Shown here one piece after another: positions 54,611 to 62,167 of a DNA stretch of 64,000 nucleotides. Below the pieces are notes generated by a model, which saw only the letters and a list, made by a program, of their open reading frames with translations, was not told the origin of the DNA and did no database searches. The first letter of the stretch is position 1; every line of letters starts with the position of its first letter. The position numbers and the translations under genes were made by a program. Location of the stretch: the NCBI RefSeq assembly GCF_044335535.1, contig NZ_JBIQVZ010000001.1, forward strand, positions 372,001-436,000, written 5' to 3'. The DNA is from Mariniflexile sp044335535. GTDB taxonomy: Bacteria; Bacteroidota; Bacteroidia; Flavobacteriales; Flavobacteriaceae.

Positions 54611-55381
54611 TTAGAGTTTATAAGTAAGTCCGATTTTAGAAGATTTAATGTCTCCTTCACCTGTTTCAAAAATAGCATTAACGGAGTATTTTTTAAGCCT
54701 CAACCCTAATGTTATACCGCTAAATCCCGTGCTATCACTATATAATTCTGTGTTTTTGTAATTTAACAAATCACCTAGATAAAAACCTAGAGTGAACGCT
54801 TCTTCATTAGAAATTTTAAACACATATTCTGAATATAAATTGAAAGTGAACATAGATTTTTGATTGGCAATAATCAGGTCCACATCATTATTTGTAGTTA
54901 ATTCTAATTCAGATAATTTATCTTGATAAGGTCCAAATTCATTTAGATAAGCAAATTCTAAACCTATAAAACGCCAATCCACTTTAGGTCTTGTATAAGT
55001 ATAGTTTATTCCAGATTTAATATTAATGGTATAAAAATGACTCTTTTCACCTTTAACAATTAGATCACTATATCCTTCCTTAAAATTATAAGTACCATAG
55101 GTTCCTCCCAATCCATAATAATAATTATAAAACCTTCCCGTAGTATTTCTATGAATATTAATTGCTGCTATAGTTTTAGTATCATTAAAACTACCATCCT
55201 CTTGCGAATGTTTTCCAAAACTAACATCACCAGACACATAGGTTGCTGTTGTTTTTTTATCTATAAAATGTTGTTTTTCTGTATAGGACTTTATCGAGCC
55301 ATACGAACCTGTGGTATAAACCCTTTTAACCCCACAAGAACTCACAATAATCACCAATAATAAATTCAATAATGCTTTCAT
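54611..55381 (-). CDS. Outer-membrane beta-barrel lipoprotein of unknown function
   Basis: From the ATG at 55381 (MKALLNLLLVIIVSSC) the protein has 256 residues and a lipobox ending at Cys16. The mature part consists of alternating strands with aromatic residues, for example YNYYYGLGGTYGTYNFKEG, FYTINIKSGINYTYTRPKV and WRFIGLEFAYLNEFG, ending in GLTYKL, consistent with a small barrel. Divergent to it is the HTH regulator at 55553. Regulation by that gene is possible but only inferred from position. Confidence 0.75.
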   Translation of the reverse strand: MKALLNLLLVIIVSSCGVKRVYTTGSYGSIKSYTEKQHFIDKKTTATYVSGDVSFGKHSQEDGSFNDTKTIAAINIHRNTTGRFYNYYYGLGGTYGTYNFKEGYSDLIVKGEKSHFYTINIKSGINYTYTRPKVDWRFIGLEFAYLNEFGPYQDKLSELELTTNNDVDLIIANQKSMFTFNLYSEYVFKISNEEAFTLGFYLGDLLNYKNTELYSDSTGFSGITLGLRLKKYSVNAIFETGEGDIKSSKIGLTYKL

Positions 55382-55552
55382 AATAACAGTGTTTAAAGTC
55401 ATGCTTTTTATTTTAAAAAACACATGAATGGTTAGCAGTTCAAATGTACTTTGTGATATTTGATAATCATTTGACTAAAACGCTGATAATTAGATTTTTT
55501 TTTCTTAAATTTCACAAAGCCTTCCAGAAACCTACTTGTAATCTTTCAAAAA

Positions 55553-56554
55553 ATGCAAGAACAATTTATTAGGTATCTAAAGGAAAAAACACAAAATCAT
55601 ACCTCATTTGTAGAAGAAATAGCCACTATTTTAGATATAGGTTATGATGCGGCATATAGACGTATTAATTTAAAAACCAGCCTATCTCTTGAGGAAAGTG
55701 TAAAACTTGCAAAACACTATAAAATATCATTAAATAATTTATTTGAAGTTGGCAGTCAAAATTCTATCCTTACAGAATTATCACCACCAATACACAATAA
55801 AGAAGGTTTAGAACGCTACTTTAAACAATCGCTTAATAATGTTTTACCATTAACACAATTAAAAAGTGCTTCCATAATTTATTCAGCTAAAGACATCCCC
55901 CTTTTTCATACATTAAAAGATTCCTTTTTATCGCGTTATAAAATTTATGTTTGGTTAAAAGATGTTGATACCAATATGACCAAAAGCAAAGTCTCTTTTG
56001 ATGATTTTATAAAGACCATTCCTGATTCATTACTTGAAAACGCATACAAATTAGGTGAAGTTTACAAAGACATAAACATTACAGAGATTTGGAACAATAC
56101 CACCATTAATGGTACATTACAACAAGTATTATACTATTTTGAAGCAGGAGCGCTATCAAAAAAATTGGCATTGCTTATTTGTTCAGACATTGAAGATGTT
56201 ATTCGACATGTAGAAAAACAAGCCATTCAACAGTCTATAATTGGTTCCAAAAACAAAGCTATTTACAATCTATACATTAACGATATCCATACCATGAGCA
56301 ATACTATTATGGTAAAAACACCTTATAAAAAAGTATTCTTTACACCTTTTACAGTAATAAGTTATTTTAAAATAGAGCATCAACCAACTTGTGAACTTAT
56401 GCACGATTTTTTTGAAAAACAAATGAGTATTTCTAAGCTATTGGTGAATGCCGGCGAAAAAGACAGGTCCTTATTTTTTAATAGAATGCATCAAAAAATA
56501 AACCGATTGCGAGAACGCATCATTATCGATAATGATGCGTTTGATTTTGAATAG
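55553..56554 (+). CDS. HTH-domain regulator with a large C-terminal domain
   Basis: This 333-residue protein has an N-terminal XRE-like or BetR-like helix-turn-helix, about 1-65: MQEQFIRYLKEKTQNHTSFV, IATILDIGYDAAYRRINLKT, LSLEESVKLAKHYKISLNNL. The remaining 260 residues form an alpha/beta domain without a known motif (LPLTQLKSASIIYSAKDIPL, YKVFFTPFTVISYFKIEH-type blocks). This layout recurs in Bacteroidota proteins of unknown ligand. A perfect 28-bp palindrome (56514-56541) covers its last codons. It is divergent from the barrel lipoprotein gene. Confidence 0.78.
   Translation: MQEQFIRYLKEKTQNHTSFVEEIATILDIGYDAAYRRINLKTSLSLEESVKLAKHYKISLNNLFEVGSQNSILTELSPPIHNKEGLERYFKQSLNNVLPLTQLKSASIIYSAKDIPLFHTLKDSFLSRYKIYVWLKDVDTNMTKSKVSFDDFIKTIPDSLLENAYKLGEVYKDINITEIWNNTTINGTLQQVLYYFEAGALSKKLALLICSDIEDVIRHVEKQAIQQSIIGSKNKAIYNLYINDIHTMSNTIMVKTPYKKVFFTPFTVISYFKIEHQPTCELMHDFFEKQMSISKLLVNAGEKDRSLFFNRMHQKINRLRERIIIDNDAFDFE
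56514..56541. repeat. Perfect 28-bp palindrome at the end of the HTH regulator gene
   Basis: The sequence reads AACGCATCATTATC followed by its exact reverse complement, GATAATGATGCGTT, with no loop. It lies inside the 3' end of the HTH gene (codons for RIIIDNDAF) and overlaps the tail of the broken Xre gene on the other strand. It may be a protein-binding site, a terminator-like stem, or a recombination junction. Confidence 0.9.
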
Positions 56555-56663
56555 CAATATCTTTATCACAAACAAGAGCTAAATCGGACTGACTCCAACC
56601 TTTCTGACTTCTTAACTCAACAATACGCTGACCAATTTTCTTTTTAAGTTGTTCCTTGTTCAT
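56523..56663 (-). pseudogene. Truncated Xre-type helix-turn-helix gene
   Basis: The ATG at 56663 opens a 46-residue frame: MNKEQLKKKIGQRIVELRSQ, then KGWSQSDLALVCDKDIAIQN. The first 35 residues are the usual start of an HTH_3 repressor (helices 1 and 2, GWSQSDLA...). After VCDKD the expected third helix and the N-P-S-Y-L block are absent; the frame instead runs into the palindrome and the end of the convergent HTH gene. So this is most likely a 3'-deleted remnant. Being a tiny functional peptide is less likely. Confidence 0.7.
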
Positions 56664-56727
56664 AAAACAAATGCCAATTAATTATACGGCAATTTTGTCA
56701 TATAATACTCAATTAATTTATCTAACA

Positions 56728-57198
56728 TTATTCGCGTTTGTCTTTTTTAAGTCTTTCATCAATAGGTAATTCAATAAACTCAATAACTTCTACTTTCCCA
56801 AATTCTTTATATAAAGGATTTAAAATAATATTTGATTCTAATCCAACAATAGTAGATGGTACTCGTAATGCAAAAACATGTCGATCTTTTGCCAAATCCG
56901 TGAAAATTCCTGTTGTTTTAGAAGAATATGGGTATTGATTCCATCTTTCCGGAAGCTCTTTTAACTCTTCTATTACAAAATCATCTGGAAATTGAATTTT
57001 CACAATTAATATTTCTTTTGGCAAATATGCGATGTTTTCAGAGTGAACATAATACTCTAGCAAGGCCAATGAAATATTTTCTGAACAATAAACAGCGCGT
57101 GTTCCAACTTCGTTCCATCTACCGCCAACCTTTTCAGCCCCTATTCCAGAAAGTGTTAGATCTTTATATTTCACATTAGCTACCCGATAGACAATCAT
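56728..57198 (-). CDS. RES-domain toxin of a type II toxin-antitoxin system
   Basis: This 156-residue RES toxin belongs to a family that depletes NAD+ in the cell (shown for RES-Xre systems such as those of Mycobacterium MbcT and Pseudomonas Res). The catalytic residues fit the family spacing: Arg27 in GGRWN, Tyr37 and Glu48 (R-10-Y-11-E), so it is likely active. Other blocks are VYRVANVKYKDLTLSG, IGAEKVGGRWNEVGTRAVYC and SLALLEYYVH. Its start overlaps the antitoxin stop by one base. The antitoxin lies upstream, as usual. Confidence 0.92.
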   Translation of the reverse strand: MIVYRVANVKYKDLTLSGIGAEKVGGRWNEVGTRAVYCSENISLALLEYYVHSENIAYLPKEILIVKIQFPDDFVIEELKELPERWNQYPYSSKTTGIFTDLAKDRHVFALRVPSTIVGLESNIILNPLYKEFGKVEVIEFIELPIDERLKKDKRE

Positions 57199-57701
57199 TA
57201 GCTATAAACATTGTATTGAATTCTAACAATTTCGGTTTCAACCATTTCAAAACCAAAACTACTATCAAGTAGTTCAAATGGAATTTTATTCCCAAGAGTC
57301 TTGGATGGAGTCATTAACCATTTCTTAAAGTCTTCTTTAGAATCAAAAACCTCATAACCTAATCCGAATAATCTCGCCAATTCGTAGATTCGTTCTGAAG
57401 TTTCTTTTCCATAAACGGTTTTCTTTTGCATACTACTAATAGATGCTGGAAGTATATGTTCAAACTCTTTTTCAGTTGAACCTGTAAAATGTATTAATTG
57501 TTTCCAATCTGTCTTTTTCACACCTTCCCTGATACGTCCTATTAATTCCATTTTAAACCCTGGAGCATCTTTAGCATTTGCAACAACCCAAGAAGGCGAA
57601 AATTTTGCAGGACCAACTGATTCCCTTCCTTTTGTAGCAACCCTCGTTTTTGTTACACCTTTCTTTTTATTTGAATCTTTTGATTTTTCCTTTACATTCA
57701 T
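57198..57701 (-). CDS. Xre/MbcA/ParS-type antitoxin for the RES toxin
   Basis: This 167-residue protein has a basic N-terminal tail, then a DNA-binding-type central region and the toxin-binding C-terminus. EFEHILPASISSMQKKTVYG and SERIYELARLFGLGYEVFDS are the typical pattern of the DUF2384/Xre toxin-binding family, and FKKWLMTPSKTLGNKIPFELLDS matches the MbcA-like PxxALGGxxPxxLL block (here SKTLGNKIPFELL). It overlaps the toxin by one base, so both come from one mRNA and autorepression is expected. The N-terminal 35 residues are unusually Lys-rich. Confidence 0.9.
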   Translation of the reverse strand: MNVKEKSKDSNKKKGVTKTRVATKGRESVGPAKFSPSWVVANAKDAPGFKMELIGRIREGVKKTDWKQLIHFTGSTEKEFEHILPASISSMQKKTVYGKETSERIYELARLFGLGYEVFDSKEDFKKWLMTPSKTLGNKIPFELLDSSFGFEMVETEIVRIQYNVYS

Positions 57702-57858
57702 GATTGTATTTTTACGTCTATGTAATTGTAAATATACAATAATATTTTTGATTTCTAATTTAATTGATTCAAAAATTATTAGCTCATATAATCTGACACC
57801 AAACGTTAAACCTTGTTAAAAATTTGCTTTTCTACTCATTTTCATTATATTATGAGTT

Positions 57859-58233
57859 ATGATATACGAAGACAAAGCAAAATACTCAGACATTTTAAAG
57901 AACTCTATTACTTATTTAGAGAACCACGGTTTTAAAAAAATTAAAGCTGATACTGATGGTTATGAAACCCCAAAATCTTATCTAAAAGCAGGAAGTGATA
58001 TTAGCATTACCCCTGACATTGTAGCAGAAAAGGAAGGTAGGAAACATTATTTTGATTTAAGTTTGAAATCCGAAAAACCAAAATTATTAAAATCCAAATG
58101 GTTATTTCTCAACACCTTAAGCAATTTAAAATCGTCTAGATTTAGACTTATTACAGCTCGTGGGCATTATGCTTTTACACAAGAAATGTTGGAGGCAATA
58201 AATCTTAATAACAAAACATTAATTAAGATTTAA
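57859..58233 (+). CDS. Unknown 124-residue protein with a possible nuclease-like core
   Basis: No family is recognised. The start is helical (KAKYSDILKNSITYLENHGF). The segment SDISITPDIVAEKEGRKHYF, then DLSLKSEKPK, has the order Pro-Asp ... Asp-x-(x)-x-Lys that recalls PD-(D/E)xK endonuclease folds, but the second acidic residue spacing is not exact. C-terminal LLKSKWLFLNTLSNLK and RFRLITARGHYAFTQEML complete it. It lies divergent from the RES-Xre system and 200 bp before rpoD. A link to the toxin system is not shown. Confidence 0.65.
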   Translation: MIYEDKAKYSDILKNSITYLENHGFKKIKADTDGYETPKSYLKAGSDISITPDIVAEKEGRKHYFDLSLKSEKPKLLKSKWLFLNTLSNLKSSRFRLITARGHYAFTQEMLEAINLNNKTLIKI

Positions 58234-58318
58234 AATAAAATTTTCAGAACTAAAATCTGCATTAACAATAGGAGCGGCATCCTTTTATTTTTGTAAATAA
58301 AAGATATAATGGATAACG

Positions 58319-58336
58319 TGACCTTTTTTAAGGTCA
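58319..58336. other. Short hairpin upstream of rpoD
   Basis: TGACCTT and AAGGTCA face each other across a four-base loop about 100 bp before the rpoD start. It may be a terminator of the gene at 57859 or a regulatory stem. An AGGAG at 58423-58427, nine or so bases before the rpoD ATG, is a Shine-Dalgarno match unusual for this phylum. Confidence 0.4.
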
Positions 58337-58434
58337 TGCAATAATAAATTTAAAACTTTTTGTAACATTTTTTAATATAGTTACGTATAACCATTGAATA
58401 ACAATATTCATTTTATAACTTAGGAGAACTTTAG

Positions 58435-59298
58435 ATGAGACAACTTAAAATTACGAAGCAGGTTACCAACAGAGAAACCGCTTCGTTAGACAAATATCTT
58501 CAAGAAATTGGAAAAGTTGACTTAATTACCGCAGACGAAGAAGTAGAATTAGCACAACGCATTAAAGCTGGCGACCAAGCTGCTTTAGAGAAGTTGACAA
58601 AAGCAAATTTACGTTTTGTTGTATCGGTAGCTAAGCAATATCAAAACCAAGGTTTAACATTGCCCGATTTAATTAATGAAGGTAATTTAGGTTTAATTAA
58701 AGCGGCACAACGTTTTGATGAAACCCGTGGTTTTAAATTTATATCGTATGCCGTTTGGTGGATTCGTCAATCGATTCTTCAAGCCTTGGCTGAACAATCA
58801 CGTATTGTACGTTTACCTTTAAACAAAATTGGTTCTATTAACAAGATTAATAAAACATTTGCGTTTTTAGAGCAAAGTCACGAGCGTCCACCTAGTGCTG
58901 AAGAAATTGCAAAAGAATTGGACATGACTATTAACGATGTTAAAGAGTCTATGAAAAATTCGGGCCGTCACGTAAGTATGGATGCGCCTCTAGTTGAAGG
59001 TGAAGATTCTAACTTATATGATGTATTAAATAGTGGTGAATCGCCTAACCCAGATAGAGAGTTATTACACGAATCGTTACGTACAGAAATTGAACGTGCT
59101 TTAGAAACTTTAACACCTCGTGAAGCAGACGTGATTCGTTTATACTTTGGTTTAGGAAACCAACACCCAATGACCTTAGAAGAAATTGGTGAGACGTTCG
59201 ATTTAACTCGTGAGCGTGTACGTCAAATAAAAGAAAAAGCTATTAGAAGGTTAAAACACACTTCTAGAAGTAAAATATTAAAAACATATTTAGGTTAG
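58435..59298 (+). CDS. rpoD: Primary RNA polymerase sigma factor (RpoD/SigA)
   Basis: This 287-residue housekeeping sigma factor of the short Bacteroidota form lacks region 1.1. Region 1.2 has ETASLDKYLQEIGKVDLI. Region 2 has NLRFVVSVAKQYQNQGLTLP, FDETRGFKFISYAVWWIRQS and the promoter-melting part. Regions 3 and 4 have LALEQSRIVRLPLNK-type and MTLEEIGETFDLTRERVRQI. Region 2.4/4.2 recognises TAnnTTTG and TTG elements in this phylum, in agreement with the promoters listed. A terminator follows. Confidence 0.97.
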   Translation: MRQLKITKQVTNRETASLDKYLQEIGKVDLITADEEVELAQRIKAGDQAALEKLTKANLRFVVSVAKQYQNQGLTLPDLINEGNLGLIKAAQRFDETRGFKFISYAVWWIRQSILQALAEQSRIVRLPLNKIGSINKINKTFAFLEQSHERPPSAEEIAKELDMTINDVKESMKNSGRHVSMDAPLVEGEDSNLYDVLNSGESPNPDRELLHESLRTEIERALETLTPREADVIRLYFGLGNQHPMTLEEIGETFDLTRERVRQIKEKAIRRLKHTSRSKILKTYLG

Positions 59299-59368
59299 TA
59301 AACTTTTTACGACTAAATAACAGTAACAAACAGTTACACATAACTGTTCGTTTTTTGATTGATGAAAG

Positions 59369-59400
59369 AACCCCCGGCTGATTACCGGGGGTTTATTTTT
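59369..59400 (+). terminator. Terminator after rpoD
   Basis: The GC-rich stem AACCCCCGG/CCGGGGGTT is followed by TATTTTT. Confidence 0.9.
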
Positions 59401-59488
59401 CCCATCTTCCGTCTTCCCTAAGGGAAGAAACTTTTTTCCTTAATTATAAATCCCCCTATAAAGGAAAGGGACTTCTAAAAGACTTTTC

Positions 59489-59496
59489 TATATTTG
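59489..59496 (+). promoter_or_regulatory. -7 promoter element of rpe
   Basis: TATATTTG lies 26 bp before the rpe start and is an exact consensus match. The preceding DNA (59400-59480) holds words like CCCCCTATAAAGGAAAGGGA seen repeatedly in flavobacterial intergenic DNA. Confidence 0.65.
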
Positions 59497-59522
59497 CATA
59501 AACTTTACAACACACCTTTATA

Positions 59523-60185
59523 ATGAGTTCTAAATTAATTGCGCCTTCGCTACTTGCTGCCGATTTTGCCAACCTTCAACGCGATATAGAAATGGTAAAC
59601 CAAAGTGAAGCCGACTGGTTTCATATAGACATTATGGACGGTGTTTTTGTACCAAATATTTCATTTGGTATGCCTGTTCTACAAGCCATAACTAAGCATA
59701 CAAAAAAAACGGTTGATGTGCATTTAATGATTGTTGACCCTGATAGATACATTAAAACATTTGCAGATTTAGGAAGCCATATTTTAACGGTTCATTACGA
59801 AGCCTGTACACACTTACATAGAACGTTACAAGCCATTAAAGCCGAAGGCATGAAAGCTGGTGTTTCATTAAATCCACATACAAATGTGAGTCTTTTAGAA
59901 GACACCATTAACGACATTGATTTAGTGCTTATTATGAGTGTGAATCCTGGTTTTGGTGGTCAAAGCTTTATTGAAAATACGTATGATAAAGTAAAACAGC
60001 TAAAAGAATTAATTACACGTAAAGGCGCTTCCACCATTATAGAAATTGATGGAGGTGTAACAACTGCCAACGCAAAAGCACTTACCGACGCTGGTGCTGA
60101 TGTTTTAGTTGCCGGAAGTTTTGTTTTCAAAAGCAACAATCCACTTGAAACCATAAAGCAACTTAAAGCTATTGCCAATACTTAA
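59523..60185 (+). CDS. rpe: Ribulose-phosphate 3-epimerase
   Basis: This TIM-barrel enzyme of the pentose phosphate pathway interconverts ribulose-5-phosphate and xylulose-5-phosphate. It has 220 residues. Motifs include IAPSLLAADFANLQRDI, WFHIDIMDGVFVPNISFG with catalytic Asp and metal His, VDVHLMIVDPDRYI, LIMSVNPGFGGQSF and EIDGGVTTANAK with the second catalytic Asp. The rpe stop codon abuts the left end of the second MITE-like element. Confidence 0.97.
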   Translation: MSSKLIAPSLLAADFANLQRDIEMVNQSEADWFHIDIMDGVFVPNISFGMPVLQAITKHTKKTVDVHLMIVDPDRYIKTFADLGSHILTVHYEACTHLHRTLQAIKAEGMKAGVSLNPHTNVSLLEDTINDIDLVLIMSVNPGFGGQSFIENTYDKVKQLKELITRKGASTIIEIDGGVTTANAKALTDAGADVLVAGSFVFKSNNPLETIKQLKAIANT

Positions 60186-60392
60186 AGACTGTTTAAGTTT
60201 TATCTTTTGGCTCTTTTATGTGTCTTTTTCCGCCATACTTCAGCTATCTTTCGGTCCATAGCTATGTACCTCTCTCTCGCAGCAGCCTGGCTCCTTCGCT
60301 AAAAAGGTCTCCCATACCTTTTTTATACGCTCGGCCCTGTCTGATAAATAAATACTCTATAAACCATTCCAAAAACAAAATTTAAATAGTCT
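60186..60392. mobile_element. MITE-like element with terminal inverted repeats and a vestigial coding remnant
   Basis: The left end AGACTGTTTAAGTTTT (60186-60201) and the reverse complement of the right end (AGACTATTTAAATTTT, 60377-60392) match at 14 of 16 positions. They share the core GACTGTTTAA with the element at 17303. The interior is richer in G and C than its surroundings. On the minus strand it contains short open stretches (for example MDRKIAEVWRKKTHKRAKR) that look like decayed coding sequence, interrupted by stops. No transposase is recognisable. Confidence 0.55.
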
Positions 60393-60393
60393 C

Positions 60394-60810
60394 TTAATAT
60401 TGCTTTATGTAATAGTTTAACAAATCGGTAGTCGTTACCATACCCACCAAAATACCATTATCTACAATAGGCAGTGCATGAAACTCTCTTTCAGCTAAAA
60501 TAGTAGCCGCTTCTTTTATAGTGGTATTGCTATTTATAGTTACGATGCGCTTACTCATCACCTGCTCTATTGTAAACGAGTTATATACAACAGTATTTAC
60601 ATCATGCTCGTCTTTTGTGGTTTCAGCAAAACTAATTTTTAGTAAATCGGAATAACTTAACATTCCTATTATCACATCTGAACTAACAACTGGAATGTGT
60701 TTGATTCGGTGCTTATTAAAAAGCATTTCGGCTCTCTCTAAATTATCGCCTCTTTTTAATGCGACAACACTTTTACTCATTATTTCTGAAACTGGTGCTC
60801 TTCGGTTCAT
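60394..60810 (-). CDS. Tandem CBS-domain protein, paralog 1
   Basis: This 138-residue soluble protein is made only of two CBS domains. Residues 1-60 include MSKSVVALKRGDNLERAEML, KHRIKHIPVVSSDVIIGMLS; the second includes VMSKRIVTINSNTTIKEAAT, REFHALPIVDNGILVGMVTT. CBS pairs sense adenosine nucleotides or other ligands. It is a clear tandem duplicate of the next gene (60841-61266), 30 bp apart. A role as nucleotide-sensing accessory is inferred; no partner enzyme is adjacent. Confidence 0.92.
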   Translation of the reverse strand: MNRRAPVSEIMSKSVVALKRGDNLERAEMLFNKHRIKHIPVVSSDVIIGMLSYSDLLKISFAETTKDEHDVNTVVYNSFTIEQVMSKRIVTINSNTTIKEAATILAEREFHALPIVDNGILVGMVTTTDLLNYYIKQY

Positions 60811-60840
60811 TTTTTTTATTAATTGAAAGATTAAATGATA

Positions 60841-61266
60841 TTAAAACTGTTTTAGTAAGTACTTTATAAGATCTGTAGTGGTAACAATACCAACTAATTT
60901 GTTATTATCGACAACAGGTAAAGCATGAAACTCTTTACTTGCCAAGATCTCTGCTACCTCTTTTATTGAATTTGAAGTTGAAACTGTCATTATATGCTTT
61001 TTCATTACTTGCTTTATAGTAAACATATTATATACCATGGCATCGGCATTAACGTCGGAATCTGAATTATCTGTAATATCTGCGAAACTAAGTCGAAGTA
61101 AATCTGTATAACTTAGCATGCCCACAACGACATTGTCATTAACTACGGGCAAATGTCGTATATGGTACTTTTTGAAAAGACGCTCTGCTGTTTCTAAACT
61201 ATCCTTCTTTTTTAACGTAACAACAGGCGCTGTCATTATCATTGAAATAGGCGCTTTACGTATCAT
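60841..61266 (-). CDS. Tandem CBS-domain protein, paralog 2
   Basis: This 141-residue protein aligns from end to end with its neighbour. First CBS: MTAPVVTLKKKDSLETAERL, KYHIRHLPVVNDNVVVGMLS. Second CBS: VMKKHIMTVSTSNSIKEVAE, KEFHALPVVDNNKLVGIVTT. It differs from paralog 1 mostly in the linker (DNSDSDVNADAMV). It is first in the two-gene unit. Ligand unknown. Confidence 0.92.
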   Translation of the reverse strand: MIRKAPISMIMTAPVVTLKKKDSLETAERLFKKYHIRHLPVVNDNVVVGMLSYTDLLRLSFADITDNSDSDVNADAMVYNMFTIKQVMKKHIMTVSTSNSIKEVAEILASKEFHALPVVDNNKLVGIVTTTDLIKYLLKQF

Positions 61267-61521
61267 GACTTTTCAATTTTAGTTTTTACTATCACTAAAA
61301 TTATAAAATCAAACCATAGAAAAGCATGACAAAAATCATGTAAACCAATGAATAAGTTTGTACCATTAAAATAATAAATATCACCTGTTAGCAATTAATT
61401 TTTCTAAAACAAAAATTGTTCACTATCTTATGGAGATATAACTTATTTAGGAGTGTATGCTGTGCACTTCCCCAAATTTTTAGTCTTAGTATATATAACT
61501 AAATATTAAAACTAAATATTT

Positions 61522-62085
61522 ATGAAAATAAAAAATTACTCTATGAAAAGTATTGCGTTACTTTTTGTAGCGAGCATGTCACTATTTACTTGCTCAAACG
61601 AAACACTACCTGACTCACAAACAGAGGCAGCAAGCATGTTGCAAGAAAGTGCTAAAACCAGTTCTAAAAAAACCTCTGACACTAGATTGCATTTTACAAC
61701 CAACCTTAGTGGCGCCAATGAAGTTCCTCCTAATGGTTCGAAAGCTACCGGACAAGCTATTGTTACTATTAGCAAAGACGAAAGCACTATTCACTACAAG
61801 TTAATTACGGCTAACATAGAAAATGTAAGGTTTTCCCATTTCCATATGGCTCCTGTGGGCGTAAACGGAGGTGTTGTGGTTACATTGTATGTAAATCCGA
61901 ATGAACAACCTTCAGGTCCAGCGAATGGTATTTTAGCAGAAGGCGACGTTACAGCTGAAGATATAACCGGTTCACTTGCAGGTGACATGCCAGGTCTTAT
62001 AGACGCCATGAGAAATGGGCTTATTTATGTAAATGTTCACACCTTTCCAACATTTGGTGGAGGCGAAATTAGAGGCCAGCTTTAA
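61522..62085 (+). CDS. CHRD-domain lipoprotein
   Basis: This 187-residue exported lipoprotein starts MKIKNYSMKSIALLFVASMS with LFTC as the lipobox (Cys24); the Met at codon 8 is also a possible start. The CHRD domain (named after Chordin) occupies residues 55-185: FTTNLSGANEVPPNGSKATG, FSHFHMAPVGVNGGVVVTLY, GLIYVNVHTFPTFGGGEIRG. This domain is common in secreted bacterial proteins with no firm biochemical role. It is followed by a strong terminator. Confidence 0.92.
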   Translation: MKIKNYSMKSIALLFVASMSLFTCSNETLPDSQTEAASMLQESAKTSSKKTSDTRLHFTTNLSGANEVPPNGSKATGQAIVTISKDESTIHYKLITANIENVRFSHFHMAPVGVNGGVVVTLYVNPNEQPSGPANGILAEGDVTAEDITGSLAGDMPGLIDAMRNGLIYVNVHTFPTFGGGEIRGQL

Positions 62086-62087
62086 AA

Positions 62088-62132
62088 AAAACACGCACCT
62101 TTTATTGTTTTAAAATATAAGGTGCGTGTTTT
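62088..62132. terminator. Bidirectional terminator after the CHRD gene
   Basis: Fourteen-base arms AAAACACGCACCTT/AAGGTGCGTGTTTT lie between convergent genes. Confidence 0.9.
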
Positions 62133-62167
62133 ATTATTGGTTCATTTTAAACGAGTTTTAAAAATGC

